Source: a virus. From it: DNA of 43,423 nucleotides. Under the pieces are notes generated by a model. That model saw only the letters and a program-made list of their open reading frames with translations. It was not told the DNA's origin and made no database searches. Position numbers and translations under genes: made by a program. This document shows positions 14,472 through 21,109 of the stretch, piece after piece. The stretch's first letter is position 1. Every line of letters begins with the position of its first letter. The stretch lies in IMG/VR virus record IMGVR_UViG_3300021142_000061, positions 1 through 43,423 of that record; one strand, 5' to 3'.

Positions 14472-14758
14472 TACTTGAATTTCCAAGCAAAGCACTGACT
14501 CAACGACAACCATCAAACAGTTATATGATTGATCCAGGTGATTATTTAGAAGGCGGTGCACTCAACGCCAACTATCAGGATGTAGAGGCTGCTTGTATTA
14601 TCTGCAATGCGATGGGCGAGGCAGGTTATAGATATAATGTAGATTTTACATTTTTAACTTGCGGTTTAGACAAGGTTCATATACAATTTAATAATAATGA
14701 AGCAGCGGCATTTGCTGCAATGAAACTACCTATGCAAAGAGAAAAGTATAATGATTAA
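14453..14758 (+). CDS. Hypothetical 101-aa protein
   Basis: The protein has YMIDPGDYLEGGALNANYQD and a C-terminal alpha/beta part (VHIQFNNNEAAAFAAMKLPM). I do not recognise it. It overlaps both neighbours (19 and 8 bases), so it is translationally coupled in a chain running from 14193 to 16509. Confidence 0.55.
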   Translation: MSKKPLILEFPSKALTQRQPSNSYMIDPGDYLEGGALNANYQDVEAACIICNAMGEAGYRYNVDFTFLTCGLDKVHIQFNNNEAAAFAAMKLPMQREKYND

Positions 14759-15377
14759 TGAAGATTTAAATATATTTCATTATGGCGGTTGCGGTGGAAT
14801 GTATTTCTTACACCAACTTCTAATAACTAAAAAATTTATTTGCATCTTTAAAAGAGGAACAAAAAAATCATCTTTTCAAGAAATAAGAAACTATATTTTT
14901 GATATAAACAACCCAGATCGCTGGAAAGAAACAGAAATTCATATAGATAACGATTTTACATTGAAATATAAAAAATTTAATAATAAAATTTTTTATAACG
15001 TTAATACATTAGATTGTTGGTTTAGTTTGCCAGGTAAAAAAATTTTAGTTTACACTGATCTTCGTTCACAAATTAAATTATCTTGGTATAAGAAATCTTT
15101 TTGGTTTTATAATAAAGAAATTTCATATAAATTTTTCTTTTCAAAAGTAAAACAAGTACTATCAGACAACAAAGATTTATATTATAATGATGTAAAAAAT
15201 TCTATGAAATATGCTGATGAAATTGTAAAATTTCAAGATTTATTGACGCCAGAAGGTTTAGAAATAGTATTAAAAAAATTTGGTTGTGATATTACGCAAG
15301 ATAATATAGATTTTTTAAATCATTATCTAAGTTTACATCCACCAAAATTATTAAAAAAATTAGGAATAGAAACATGA
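14751..15377 (+). CDS. Sulfotransferase-like P-loop protein (tentative)
   Basis: 208 aa, very AT-rich. The N-terminus IFHYGGCGGMYFLHQLL (8-24) looks like the phosphosulfate-binding loop of sulfotransferase-family phage proteins, with Gly-Gly-Cys-Gly-Gly in place of the usual P-R-S-G-T/S. Near the end FQDLLTPEGLEIVLKKFG and INFL-like NHYLSLHPPKLLKKLG match the helical C-terminal part I associate with these proteins. If active, it would transfer a sulfuryl group from PAPS. The basic residue normally ahead of the loop is not clear, so this is tentative. It is followed by a cupin gene with a 4-base overlap. Confidence 0.45.
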   Translation: MINEDLNIFHYGGCGGMYFLHQLLITKKFICIFKRGTKKSSFQEIRNYIFDINNPDRWKETEIHIDNDFTLKYKKFNNKIFYNVNTLDCWFSLPGKKILVYTDLRSQIKLSWYKKSFWFYNKEISYKFFFSKVKQVLSDNKDLYYNDVKNSMKYADEIVKFQDLLTPEGLEIVLKKFGCDITQDNIDFLNHYLSLHPPKLLKKLGIET

Positions 15378-15727
15378 ATGAAAATATTGAAGAACGTATC
15401 TGGGGGTATTTTACAGTGCTATATGATACTGAAAATGTAAAAGTAAAAGAACTTGTTGTAAAGCCAAGTCATTGCTTAAGTTATCAAAAACATAGTAAAC
15501 GCAGTGAATTTTGGGTAGTTCAAAGTGGTGTTGCCAGAGTTGTAAAAAATTATAATGGTGCCGTAGACAATGATCACACTAAAATCTTACAGGTAGGCGA
15601 AACTGTTTCAATTCCTGTTGGTAATTGGCACCAAGTTGTAAACATTGGTAAGGAACCACTAGTTATTATTGAAACACAATATGGCGAGGCATGTGATGAA
15701 GATGATATTGAAAGGAAATTCCAATGA
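15374..15727 (+). CDS. Cupin of the mannose-6-phosphate isomerase type II family
   Basis: 117 aa. IWGYFTVLYDTENVKVKELV (9-28), LSYQKHSKRSEFWVVQSGVA (35-54), then GETVSIPVGNWHQVVNIG (about 77-94) and IIETQYGEACDEDDIERKF. The His, Glu and second His of the cupin metal site are present (HSKRSEFW and NWH). The motif order is that of the C-terminal isomerase domain of bifunctional mannose-1-phosphate guanylyltransferase/isomerases, here stand-alone. It would interconvert mannose-6-phosphate and fructose-6-phosphate or a related sugar phosphate. It may supply precursors to the sugar genes at 26272-29083, though it is transcribed separately. Confidence 0.75.
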   Translation: MNENIEERIWGYFTVLYDTENVKVKELVVKPSHCLSYQKHSKRSEFWVVQSGVARVVKNYNGAVDNDHTKILQVGETVSIPVGNWHQVVNIGKEPLVIIETQYGEACDEDDIERKFQ

Positions 15728-16029
15728 TGCGCTGGTTTGATAAATGGTTTCAAAAGCAAGCAAAGAAGGCTTGGGAAGCAGAACAAAAAGCACAGCACAA
15801 CTTGATTTATACTGATTCTAATCCAAGATCATTAAGTTCAAGCAAAATTGATGCCAATGGTATCAATATGAAACTACATATTGCTAATGGTGGATATATT
15901 GTAGAGTTTCATCGTTATGATGATCATAAAGATCGTGCTTTCAATGAACTGCATGTTATCAATGATGGTGAAGATTTAGGTGAGCGTTTAAGTGAAATCA
16001 TCGTTCAGTACATTATAAGTAATAGGTAA
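15724..16029 (+). CDS. Conserved phage hypothetical, 101 aa
   Basis: A basic amphipathic N-terminus (WFDKWFQKQAKKAWEAEQ) is followed by a beta domain with IANGGYIVEFHRYDDHKDRA and a terminal helix LGERLSEIIVQYI. This is a recurrent small protein of T4-like aquatic phages in my recollection, with no known function. Its start overlaps the cupin stop by 4 bases. Confidence 0.65.
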   Translation: MMRWFDKWFQKQAKKAWEAEQKAQHNLIYTDSNPRSLSSSKIDANGINMKLHIANGGYIVEFHRYDDHKDRAFNELHVINDGEDLGERLSEIIVQYIISNR

Positions 16030-16292
16030 TGGACGAAGATTTTGAATACGATACAGGTCGTGTAATTCCTCGTGATAGTGCTGGTTGGCGAGAGTTTGAA
16101 TTTAACCGTGTCAAAAAAATAAAAGATTTTTTGACGATGGGAAATATTGATCCCGATGATGCATTTTTTAGGGTTCCGTGGCGTGATCAGGTAAAACTCC
16201 AACAGCAGCATCCAGCACTTGCAGAAGCTTGGAACCATTATATAGTTCTGCTATCAATGATTTACGAGGAACAAAATGGAACTAGACCTTGA
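16029..16292 (+). CDS. Hypothetical 87-aa protein
   Basis: The start overlaps the previous stop by one base. The protein is charged, with WREFEFNRVKKIKDFLTMGN and a helical C-terminus ALAEAWNHYIVLLSMIYEEQ. It has no recognised domain. It overlaps the next gene by 17 bases. Confidence 0.55.
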   Translation: MDEDFEYDTGRVIPRDSAGWREFEFNRVKKIKDFLTMGNIDPDDAFFRVPWRDQVKLQQQHPALAEAWNHYIVLLSMIYEEQNGTRP

Positions 16293-16509
16293 ATTAACTG
16301 ATGAAGAAGTTGAATATCTAATCTTAAAATATATTAGGGATCAAACCCTAATGGGTAGGACAGAAATCCCAGTCTCTGAAATATATGAATATTTGGACGC
16401 CGAAGTGCCAGTTGACGAGGATATGCACGATGGAGTCGCCGTTTTGACCACAGATGCGCTGCAATATATCGCAGAATATGAAGAAAAATACCGAAAAAGA
16501 TTAAATTAA
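16276..16509 (+). CDS. Hypothetical acidic 77-aa protein
   Basis: The ATG is preceded by GAGGAACAAA. The protein is strongly acidic (ELDLELTDEEVEYLILKYIR, then VDEDMHDGVAVL), mostly helical, and has no recognised family. It is the last gene of the overlapping chain; a new sigma70 promoter starts 3 bases after its stop. Confidence 0.55.
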   Translation: MELDLELTDEEVEYLILKYIRDQTLMGRTEIPVSEIYEYLDAEVPVDEDMHDGVAVLTTDALQYIAEYEEKYRKRLN

Positions 16510-16512
16510 CCA

Positions 16513-16540
16513 TTGACAAACCCGATAAATATGTTATATT
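16513..16540 (+). promoter_or_regulatory. Extended -10 sigma70 promoter (same module as 20755 and 21053)
   Basis: TTGACA (16513-16518), 16-base gap, TATATT (16535-16540) preceded by TGT. GTCAA at 16548-16552 is the inverse of the TTGAC in the -35 box. The segment TGTTATATT..GTTATAGTCAA is shared with the promoters at 20755 and 21053. Confidence 0.75.
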
Positions 16541-16565
16541 GGTTATAGTCAATTGGAGAACCACC

Positions 16566-16865
16566 ATGCGTAAGACCCTAGCTATCCTACTCGCAGCCAC
16601 TACATTAGTTACCGCAACGGCAGCAAACGCTCAATGGCGTGATCGTCGTGACCATGGTCCACGTCCTGGCTATAATGGTGGCGGAAATTGGGTTGCTCCA
16701 CTAGTTGGTGGATTAATCGTTGGCGGTATTTTGGGCAGTATGGCTGAACAAAATCAATATCAGCAACCACAATATTATCAGCCACAGACGTTTTGTCGCA
16801 TGGTTCCTGTGTATGACGCATGGGGCAATTATGTAGGTCGCCAACGTCAGTGCTGGCAACAATAA
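16566..16865 (+). CDS. Small exported protein with glycine-zipper-like segment
   Basis: 99 aa from the ATG at 16566, preceded by GGAG. Residues 1-22 are a signal peptide: MRK, a hydrophobic core LAILLAATTLVTATA, and a signal-peptidase site ANA before Q. The mature part has RDRRDHGPRPGYNGGG, then LVGGLIVGGILG (about 50-61), a glycine-zipper type segment, a Gln/Tyr-rich linker, and a C-terminal region with Cys near 78 and 96 that could form a disulfide. Bacterial periplasmic proteins often look like this, so the gene may be host-derived. Export suggests action on the host envelope, such as exclusion or surface change; that is inference. Confidence 0.75.
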   Translation: MRKTLAILLAATTLVTATAANAQWRDRRDHGPRPGYNGGGNWVAPLVGGLIVGGILGSMAEQNQYQQPQYYQPQTFCRMVPVYDAWGNYVGRQRQCWQQ

Positions 16866-16873
16866 GGTGATAC

Positions 16874-17329
16874 ATGGGATTTCTCGACAAACTATTTGGT
16901 AAATCAACAAAGATTAATGACGCTGACGCCTCTACTGTGCAAACAGAAAGCGCACCACCAGCCTCTACTCAAACTAACAGTGAACCAAAACCTAAAAAAC
17001 CTCGTAAACCACGGGTAAAAAAGGTTGTTGAAGAACCTAAACCAGAAGAAAAAAAATCACAAGAACCTCGTGTATCTGTTCTTGGTTTTGATTTTGATCC
17101 AAAAAACCCAAGCATGGGTAGCATGGAATTAGATTGGAATGCAGAATTTATCACAATGTTGCGAGAACATGGTTATCGTGGTGTAAATCCAGAAGACCTT
17201 GTAGATGCTTGGCTCAATGATGTAGCCCGCAATATTATTAATTCCAATGCGCAAAATCCACCCAATTTGGATAATACACGCTATGTAACCAGAACCGATT
17301 TAGGCGATGGTCGCAGCGAATTTAAATAA
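16874..17329 (+). CDS. Conserved phage hypothetical with Lys/Pro-rich linker
   Basis: 151 aa. The N-terminus MGFLDKLFGKS is amphipathic. Residues 20-70 are disordered and rich in Pro, Lys and Glu (PKPKKPRKPRVKKVV). The C-terminal domain has SVLGFDFDPKNPSMGSMELD (about 73-92) and VDAWLNDVARNI, a block I recognise from T4-like cyanophage unknowns. Its ribosome site is AAGGTG. It shares the transcript from the promoter at 16513. Function unknown. Confidence 0.7.
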   Translation: MGFLDKLFGKSTKINDADASTVQTESAPPASTQTNSEPKPKKPRKPRVKKVVEEPKPEEKKSQEPRVSVLGFDFDPKNPSMGSMELDWNAEFITMLREHGYRGVNPEDLVDAWLNDVARNIINSNAQNPPNLDNTRYVTRTDLGDGRSEFK

Positions 17330-17333
17330 ACTC

Positions 17334-17362
17334 TTGACAAATCCCCAATAAGAGATTATATT
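17334..17362 (+). promoter_or_regulatory. Sigma70 promoter placing the RNase H start codon at the transcript end
   Basis: TTGACA (17334-17339), 17-base gap, TATATT (17357-17362). The ATG at 17369 follows the -10 box after exactly 6 bases, so the mRNA would be leaderless or nearly so. No good ribosome site lies upstream. Confidence 0.7.
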
Positions 17363-17368
17363 AATATT

Positions 17369-18370
17369 ATGAAATATCTTCTTGTAGACACAGCAAATCT
17401 GTTTGCACGTGCTCGCCATAGCACACCACGTGGCGCTGACACTTGGCAAAAGATTGGATTGGCATTGCATATTATGTTCAATTCAATTATGAAGATGCAA
17501 CGTCAGTATAAGCCAGATCATGTTATCTTTGCCCTTGAAAGTCGTTCATGGCGCAAGGATCATACTGGTTCGTATAAAGCAAACCGTGCTGATATTAAAG
17601 CCAAAATGAGTGTTCGTGAAGCAGAAGAAGATGCAGAGTTTTGGGCAGTATACGAAGAGTTTACTAACTGGATTAATGAACGCTCTAACTGCAGTGTAAT
17701 TAAGGTTGCACGAGCAGAAGCTGATGATATTATTGCTCGGTGGACTGCATTGCATCCCAATGATGAACATATTATCCTATCTAATGATAGTGACTTTCAT
17801 CAGTTGCTTAGCGATAAAGTAACCATTTACAATGGTTTAAGCAATCATTATATTACAACTACTGGTTTTTATGATGATAATGGTAAACCAGTTAAAGATA
17901 AAAAAACCAATGAACACAAAACCGTAGGTGATCCCAAGTTTGTACTTTTTGAAAAGTGCATGCGTGGCGACCCTACTGACCATATTATGACTGCATATCC
18001 AGGTGTTCGCACCAAGGGCAGCACCAAGAAGGTTGGTCTCGTTGAGGCTTATGCTGACCGTGATAAACGTGGTTGGGCATGGAATAATATGATGTTACAA
18101 CGTTGGGTTGACCATAATAACGTAGAGCATCGTGTGCTTGATCGTTATGAAGAAAACCGTGTTTTGGTCGATTTGACTGCTCAGCCAGAAGATATTCGTA
18201 ATGCAATTGATGAGGCATTGCTTGCAATTGAACCTAAATCTAAGTCACAGATTGGTACACATCTTATGAAGTTCTGTGGCAAATATGAATTAGTTCGTCT
18301 TAGTGAAAATGTACAACCACTTGCCGAAGTTCTTGGCAAACCACTTGTAAAGGAAACAGAACATGCGTAA
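17369..18370 (+). CDS. rnh: T4 RNase H-type 5'-3' nuclease (FEN family)
   Basis: 333 aa, against 305 in T4. The acidic metal-binding residues are in place: VDTANLF (6-12), the arch region with SRSWRKDHTGSYKANR (near 58-73), AEADDIIARW (116-125), SNDSDFHQLL (138-147) and MRGDPTDHI near 198. This enzyme removes RNA primers and adjacent DNA from lagging-strand fragments. It is probably translated from a leaderless mRNA (see promoter at 17334). It overlaps the next gene by 8 bases. Confidence 0.93.
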   Translation: MKYLLVDTANLFARARHSTPRGADTWQKIGLALHIMFNSIMKMQRQYKPDHVIFALESRSWRKDHTGSYKANRADIKAKMSVREAEEDAEFWAVYEEFTNWINERSNCSVIKVARAEADDIIARWTALHPNDEHIILSNDSDFHQLLSDKVTIYNGLSNHYITTTGFYDDNGKPVKDKKTNEHKTVGDPKFVLFEKCMRGDPTDHIMTAYPGVRTKGSTKKVGLVEAYADRDKRGWAWNNMMLQRWVDHNNVEHRVLDRYEENRVLVDLTAQPEDIRNAIDEALLAIEPKSKSQIGTHLMKFCGKYELVRLSENVQPLAEVLGKPLVKETEHA

Positions 18371-18572
18371 TTTTTTTGTAAAATACTTTCCATGGGCAAT
18401 TTTAATTGTTTTTGGCTTAGAGATTTATCAATATTGGAATATTGATAATGATCGTGTTTTGATGGGTATTGTTGCTGCTATCGGATGGGCATCATTCATT
18501 GAAGTTCGTGCTGAATATAATTCATTGTTTGACATGATTGAAGGAAAGAGTAAAGATGACACTCAAGGCTAA
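18363..18572 (+). CDS. Small membrane protein, two predicted segments
   Basis: 69 aa. Hydrophobic segments at about 8-25 (YFPWAILIVFGLEIYQYW) and 32-48 (VLMGIVAAIGWASFIEV) are separated by a short polar turn, so both ends lie on the same side of the membrane. The tail is charged (EGKSKDDTQG). The start overlaps the RNase H gene by 8 bases, suggesting coupled translation. No family recognised. Confidence 0.65.
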   Translation: MRNFFVKYFPWAILIVFGLEIYQYWNIDNDRVLMGIVAAIGWASFIEVRAEYNSLFDMIEGKSKDDTQG

Positions 18573-19032
18573 AAATATTGTAGAAAATCGTTTTTGGATT
18601 ATTGAAAACGATAAGGGTGAGCGTATTGGAAACATTGCGCAAACTACTAGCGGAGTTCGTTGCACCGTTGATGATAACGTAGAAGTATTTCCAGATATGC
18701 AGCAAATGGTTGCCGAGAAGGGAATTACATTTATTCGTCGCTCTCGTGAAGCAAAACCTGCTGTTGAAAGTATGGTTTATGATTTTCCTACTAATCATAC
18801 ACCGCATAATATTCTGTGGAATGTAAAACTTAAACTTCCAATTTATACCAAGAATAATAAAAGTAGTTCATATTACTGTGCTGGATATTATATTATAAAA
18901 TATAACAAAACATTTGTGCCAGAATTTACGCCAAAGTTAATCACATTACAACGCTATGAATATGAAGGTCCGTTTAAGACAAAATTAGAACAGCAAGAAC
19001 GATTAAGGATCATGAATAATGAGACCGCCTAA
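18556..19032 (+). CDS. Conserved phage hypothetical, 158 aa
   Basis: I chose the ATG at 18556, preceded by AAGGAAAGAG, rather than an upstream TTG. The N-terminal half is beta-rich (FWIIENDKGERIGNIAQTTS). The C-terminal half has LWNVKLKLPIYTKNNKSSSY, CAGYYIIKY and FTPKLITLQRYEYEGPFKT, a set of motifs conserved in T4-like aquatic phages in my recollection. Function unknown. It overlaps both neighbours. Confidence 0.7.
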   Translation: MTLKAKNIVENRFWIIENDKGERIGNIAQTTSGVRCTVDDNVEVFPDMQQMVAEKGITFIRRSREAKPAVESMVYDFPTNHTPHNILWNVKLKLPIYTKNNKSSSYYCAGYYIIKYNKTFVPEFTPKLITLQRYEYEGPFKTKLEQQERLRIMNNETA

Positions 19033-19243
19033 TACTCATAATATTAGAGAATTTATTAATCGTGGGCAAAATATTGTCGGTAATGGATTAATGTTTGATA
19101 AAGAAACTATCTCAAACGTTACCAAAGAACTTACTGATGTTCTTGCTTATATTTTACAGCTTGAAAATAAACTTGGAGAAGTAGAAGAACAGTTAAAAAA
19201 TGTTGACATAATCCAAGTTCAAATGGTAGGAGATAATTTTTAA
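19019..19243 (+). CDS. Conserved phage hypothetical, 74 aa, coiled coil
   Basis: The protein has FINRGQNIVGNGLMFDKETI and then a long helix LTDVLAYILQLENKLGEVEE, likely a coiled coil for dimerisation. It resembles short cyanophage unknowns of similar length. It overlaps the preceding gene by 14 bases. Confidence 0.6.
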   Translation: MRPPNTHNIREFINRGQNIVGNGLMFDKETISNVTKELTDVLAYILQLENKLGEVEEQLKNVDIIQVQMVGDNF

Positions 19244-19258
19244 GCCCGTTTTTAACAG

Positions 19259-19266
19259 GCTAAATA
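19259..19266 (+). promoter_or_regulatory. Possible late-like promoter GCTAAATA
   Basis: GCTAAATA lies 18 bases before the ATG at 19285, which has no clear ribosome site. It directly follows a short inverted repeat AGCC/GGCT (19243-19261) that lacks a T-run. Confidence 0.35.
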
Positions 19267-19284
19267 ATTAAGCAAATATCAATT

Positions 19285-19578
19285 ATGTCAAGACCGAAGC
19301 CTCAAATATTATTAGAAATTACTAATAAACAAACATATAAGTCAGAACAAGTTTTGGCTAGCGAAGGTATTTGGGCAATTTTCTTGGATAACAAACCTGT
19401 AAATCTTAAAACTACTAGTATGCTAGCACAATATGCAGGTCCAAAATATAAGAAATCAAGTTTCAGTAATCCAGGTCACGCAATCAATCTTTGTAAAAAA
19501 CTCAATAACCAATTTAAAACAAACCGCTTTAGTGTTGTGTTGTTAAACAGTGGCGCAGCAGTTTATCCAACAAAATGA
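19285..19578 (+). CDS. Conserved phage hypothetical, 97 aa
   Basis: The protein has ILLEITNKQTYKSEQVLASE, GIWAIFLDNKPVNLKT, AGPKYKKSSFSNPGHAINLC and KTNRFSVVLLNSG. I recognise the whole layout as a conserved family of T4-like aquatic phages, without known function. It is small, basic and probably a single alpha/beta domain. It overlaps the next gene by 4 bases. Confidence 0.7.
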   Translation: MSRPKPQILLEITNKQTYKSEQVLASEGIWAIFLDNKPVNLKTTSMLAQYAGPKYKKSSFSNPGHAINLCKKLNNQFKTNRFSVVLLNSGAAVYPTK

Positions 19579-19955
19579 GTACAAGGTCTAAAACCGAATG
19601 GACCCATGAATTATATCATTTGGCAAATGGTGAAGACGCACTTATTCCACATATAAATCAAAAAAATATCTATATTCTTTATTGGTATAATAATAACAAA
19701 AATTTTGGATTTAGACTTAATAATACCGCATTTGGAATAATGCAAGCGGCTGGATATAAGTTTTATGAACACCATATTGACAAAAGAAAATATCAAGTAA
19801 ATGGCAAGGAATTAGTCCTAATGGATCGTTATCATGCCTATCCTTGGTTTTATCAAATGAGTAAGGGGCAATTATTCCTAATGGATGGGGAATTATCCAC
19901 ATTATTGGCAATTTGTGATGGAAATTTGCGCCAAGCCATTGAAACTTTAGGTTGA
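19575..19955 (+). CDS. Hypothetical 126-aa protein
   Basis: The protein is rich in Tyr, His and Asn (LYHLANGEDALIPHINQKNI and RYHAYPWFYQMSKGQLFLMD) and has no recognised domain. It ends LG-stop, and the stop TGA lies inside the -35 box of the next promoter (TTGACA at 19952). A perfect TTATCCACA occurs at 19893-19901, probably by chance. Confidence 0.55.
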   Translation: MSTRSKTEWTHELYHLANGEDALIPHINQKNIYILYWYNNNKNFGFRLNNTAFGIMQAAGYKFYEHHIDKRKYQVNGKELVLMDRYHAYPWFYQMSKGQLFLMDGELSTLLAICDGNLRQAIETLG

Positions 19956-19979
19956 CAAATCCCAAAAATATGCTAAATT
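19952..19979 (+). promoter_or_regulatory. Extended -10 sigma70 promoter for the ArfA-like gene
   Basis: TTGACA (19952-19957), 16-base gap, TAAATT (19974-19979) preceded by TGC. The leader carries TGGAGAAC, and the start codon is at 20004. Confidence 0.65.
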
Positions 19980-20003
19980 AGCATTATAGATGGAGAACTA
20001 GCG

Positions 20004-20120
20004 ATGCGTAGCCTTATTGCAAAGTCCCTAGCGGACCCCAAATACCGTCAAAAAATTGTCACTGCCCGTAAGGGCAAGGGAAGTTATGCCCGTAACCCAA
20101 AACACAAAGGTGCAAAATGA
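20004..20120 (+). CDS. arfA: ArfA-like ribosome-rescue mini-protein, 38 aa
   Basis: ATG at 20004, TGGAGAAC ribosome site eight bases upstream, TGA at 20118-20120 overlapping the next ATG. The peptide contains SLADPKYRQKIVTARKGKGS followed by YARNPKHKGAK. E. coli ArfA has a closely matching block (DPLFRQRVEKNKKGKGSY then MRKGKH), the part that enters the empty mRNA channel and recruits RF2 to ribosomes stalled without a stop codon. The rest of ArfA is missing: this protein ends about where functional, truncated ArfA would. Related short basic phage peptides exist, to my recollection. A role in rescuing ribosomes stalled on degraded host mRNA is inference. Confidence 0.7.
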   Translation: MRSLIAKSLADPKYRQKIVTARKGKGSYARNPKHKGAK

Positions 20121-20758
20121 CCACTATCGTCTTAAAAGATGCTATGTCTGCCGCTTGTGCGGCACAACGAACAAACGGTCGTTATATCAAACGGTATGAT
20201 GCCAAGGAAGGCGAGTTGAGCAATGGCGCACTTATGCGTGAATTTCTCAATCCAGAGAAAAACTTTAACGTTTTGCCGCAAGATATTGAACTTGCTGAAC
20301 AAATTTGTGACTATCTTGACAGCAAGATGATCGAACTTATTGCTGGTACATTACACGATTATTGGAAAAATTTGGTCCTACTGACGGAACAAAAAGAGAT
20401 TGATGCCAATGATTTCAAGGTGTTAGCACTGGTTGCCAGCGTCCCTAGTTCCTATAATAATGCTATTGGGCGTGAAAAAGCCAAGGACGAATTGCGTATT
20501 ATTGCCGAAAATAGCCGCCATATTGGACAGGTTGGTGACAATATTGAAACAGAAGTTACCATTAAATCAGCGGTTTACAGTGCCAATTATAACAAATGGT
20601 ATCATACCGCCCTTACAAATGACCAAAATTTGGTCTGTTTTCCACTTTCGGTAAAGTTAGAACGTGGCACTGTCATTATTTTGACAGCCCGTGTCCACAA
20701 GCATGATGACAATAATCAAACCCGTCTGCACTATGTGCGGATTAAAAAAAGTGCTTGA
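20117..20758 (+). CDS. Conserved phage hypothetical, 213 aa, possible OB-like C-terminus
   Basis: Residues 1-130 are helical (LPQDIELAEQICDYLDSKMI and MIELIAGTLHDYWKNLVLL). From about 135 comes HIGQVGDNIETEVTIKSAVY and a beta-rich domain with VIILTARVHKHDDNNQTRLH, suggesting an OB-like barrel; this arrangement recurs in phages. A nucleic-acid role would fit but is not shown. It overlaps the ArfA-like gene by 4 bases and ends KSA-stop, with the stop inside the next -35 box. Confidence 0.65.
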   Translation: MTTIVLKDAMSAACAAQRTNGRYIKRYDAKEGELSNGALMREFLNPEKNFNVLPQDIELAEQICDYLDSKMIELIAGTLHDYWKNLVLLTEQKEIDANDFKVLALVASVPSSYNNAIGREKAKDELRIIAENSRHIGQVGDNIETEVTIKSAVYSANYNKWYHTALTNDQNLVCFPLSVKLERGTVIILTARVHKHDDNNQTRLHYVRIKKSA

Positions 20759-20805
20759 CAACCCTTAAATCCGTGTTATATTAAGTTATAGTCAATTGAT
20801 GGAGA
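20745..20805 (+). repeat. Promoter cassette copy 1 (61 bp direct repeat)
   Basis: This 61-base segment matches 21043-21103 at 55 positions by my count. It includes the last codons of the upstream gene (AAAAGTGC then stop), the whole sigma70 promoter, the leader and the ribosome site. Confidence 0.8.
20755..20782 (+). promoter_or_regulatory. Extended -10 sigma70 promoter, cassette copy 1
   Basis: TTGACA (20755-20760), 16-base gap, TATATT (20777-20782) preceded by TGT; GTCAA at 20791-20795. The stop codon of the preceding gene lies inside the -35 box. Confidence 0.75.
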
Positions 20806-20810
20806 GCGAC

Positions 20811-21056
20811 ATGACTGACACCGATTTTGCCACCTTTGGTATGTCCCAAGCCGATATCCGTGACCAATATATCAACGGAATTACCGCTAAATTAGTTGGT
20901 CAGGAAATGGTTGTTATGGGCATTTTGAGCGATTGTCAGGAAATGATTGCTATGAAAAATCCAACAATTCCTGCCCCAAATACCGACGAACGCATCCGTA
21001 AACAGATGAATATTGCCAAGTTTATTCTTGGTGAAATGATGCAAAAAAGTGCTTGA
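20811..21056 (+). CDS. Hypothetical 81-aa protein behind a duplicated promoter
   Basis: I chose the ATG at 20811, six bases after GGAG; an earlier TTG would overlap the ribosome site. The protein is helical and neutral to acidic (MTDTDFATFGMSQADIRDQY, then MNIAKFILGEMMQKSA). No family recognised. It ends KSA-stop like its upstream neighbour, because both ends belong to the repeated cassette. Confidence 0.6.
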   Translation: MTDTDFATFGMSQADIRDQYINGITAKLVGQEMVVMGILSDCQEMIAMKNPTIPAPNTDERIRKQMNIAKFILGEMMQKSA

Positions 21057-21103
21057 CAATCCCTAATTCTATGTTATATTAAGTTATAGTCAACTGATGG
21101 AGA
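21043..21103 (+). repeat. Promoter cassette copy 2 (61 bp direct repeat)
   Basis: The second copy of the 20745-20805 segment, in the same orientation 298 bases downstream, placed identically relative to the ends of the flanking genes. Confidence 0.8.
21053..21080 (+). promoter_or_regulatory. Extended -10 sigma70 promoter for the MoxR ATPase, cassette copy 2
   Basis: TTGACA (21053-21058), 16-base gap, TATATT (21075-21080) preceded by TGT; GTCAA at 21089-21093. The ribosome site GGAG precedes the ATG at 21110. Confidence 0.75.
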
Positions 21104-21109
21104 AACAAA

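Noticed and set aside
19243-19261. Short inverted repeat AGCC...GGCT as a terminator
   Set aside because: The stem is only four pairs, and it is followed by AAATAATT, not a T-run.
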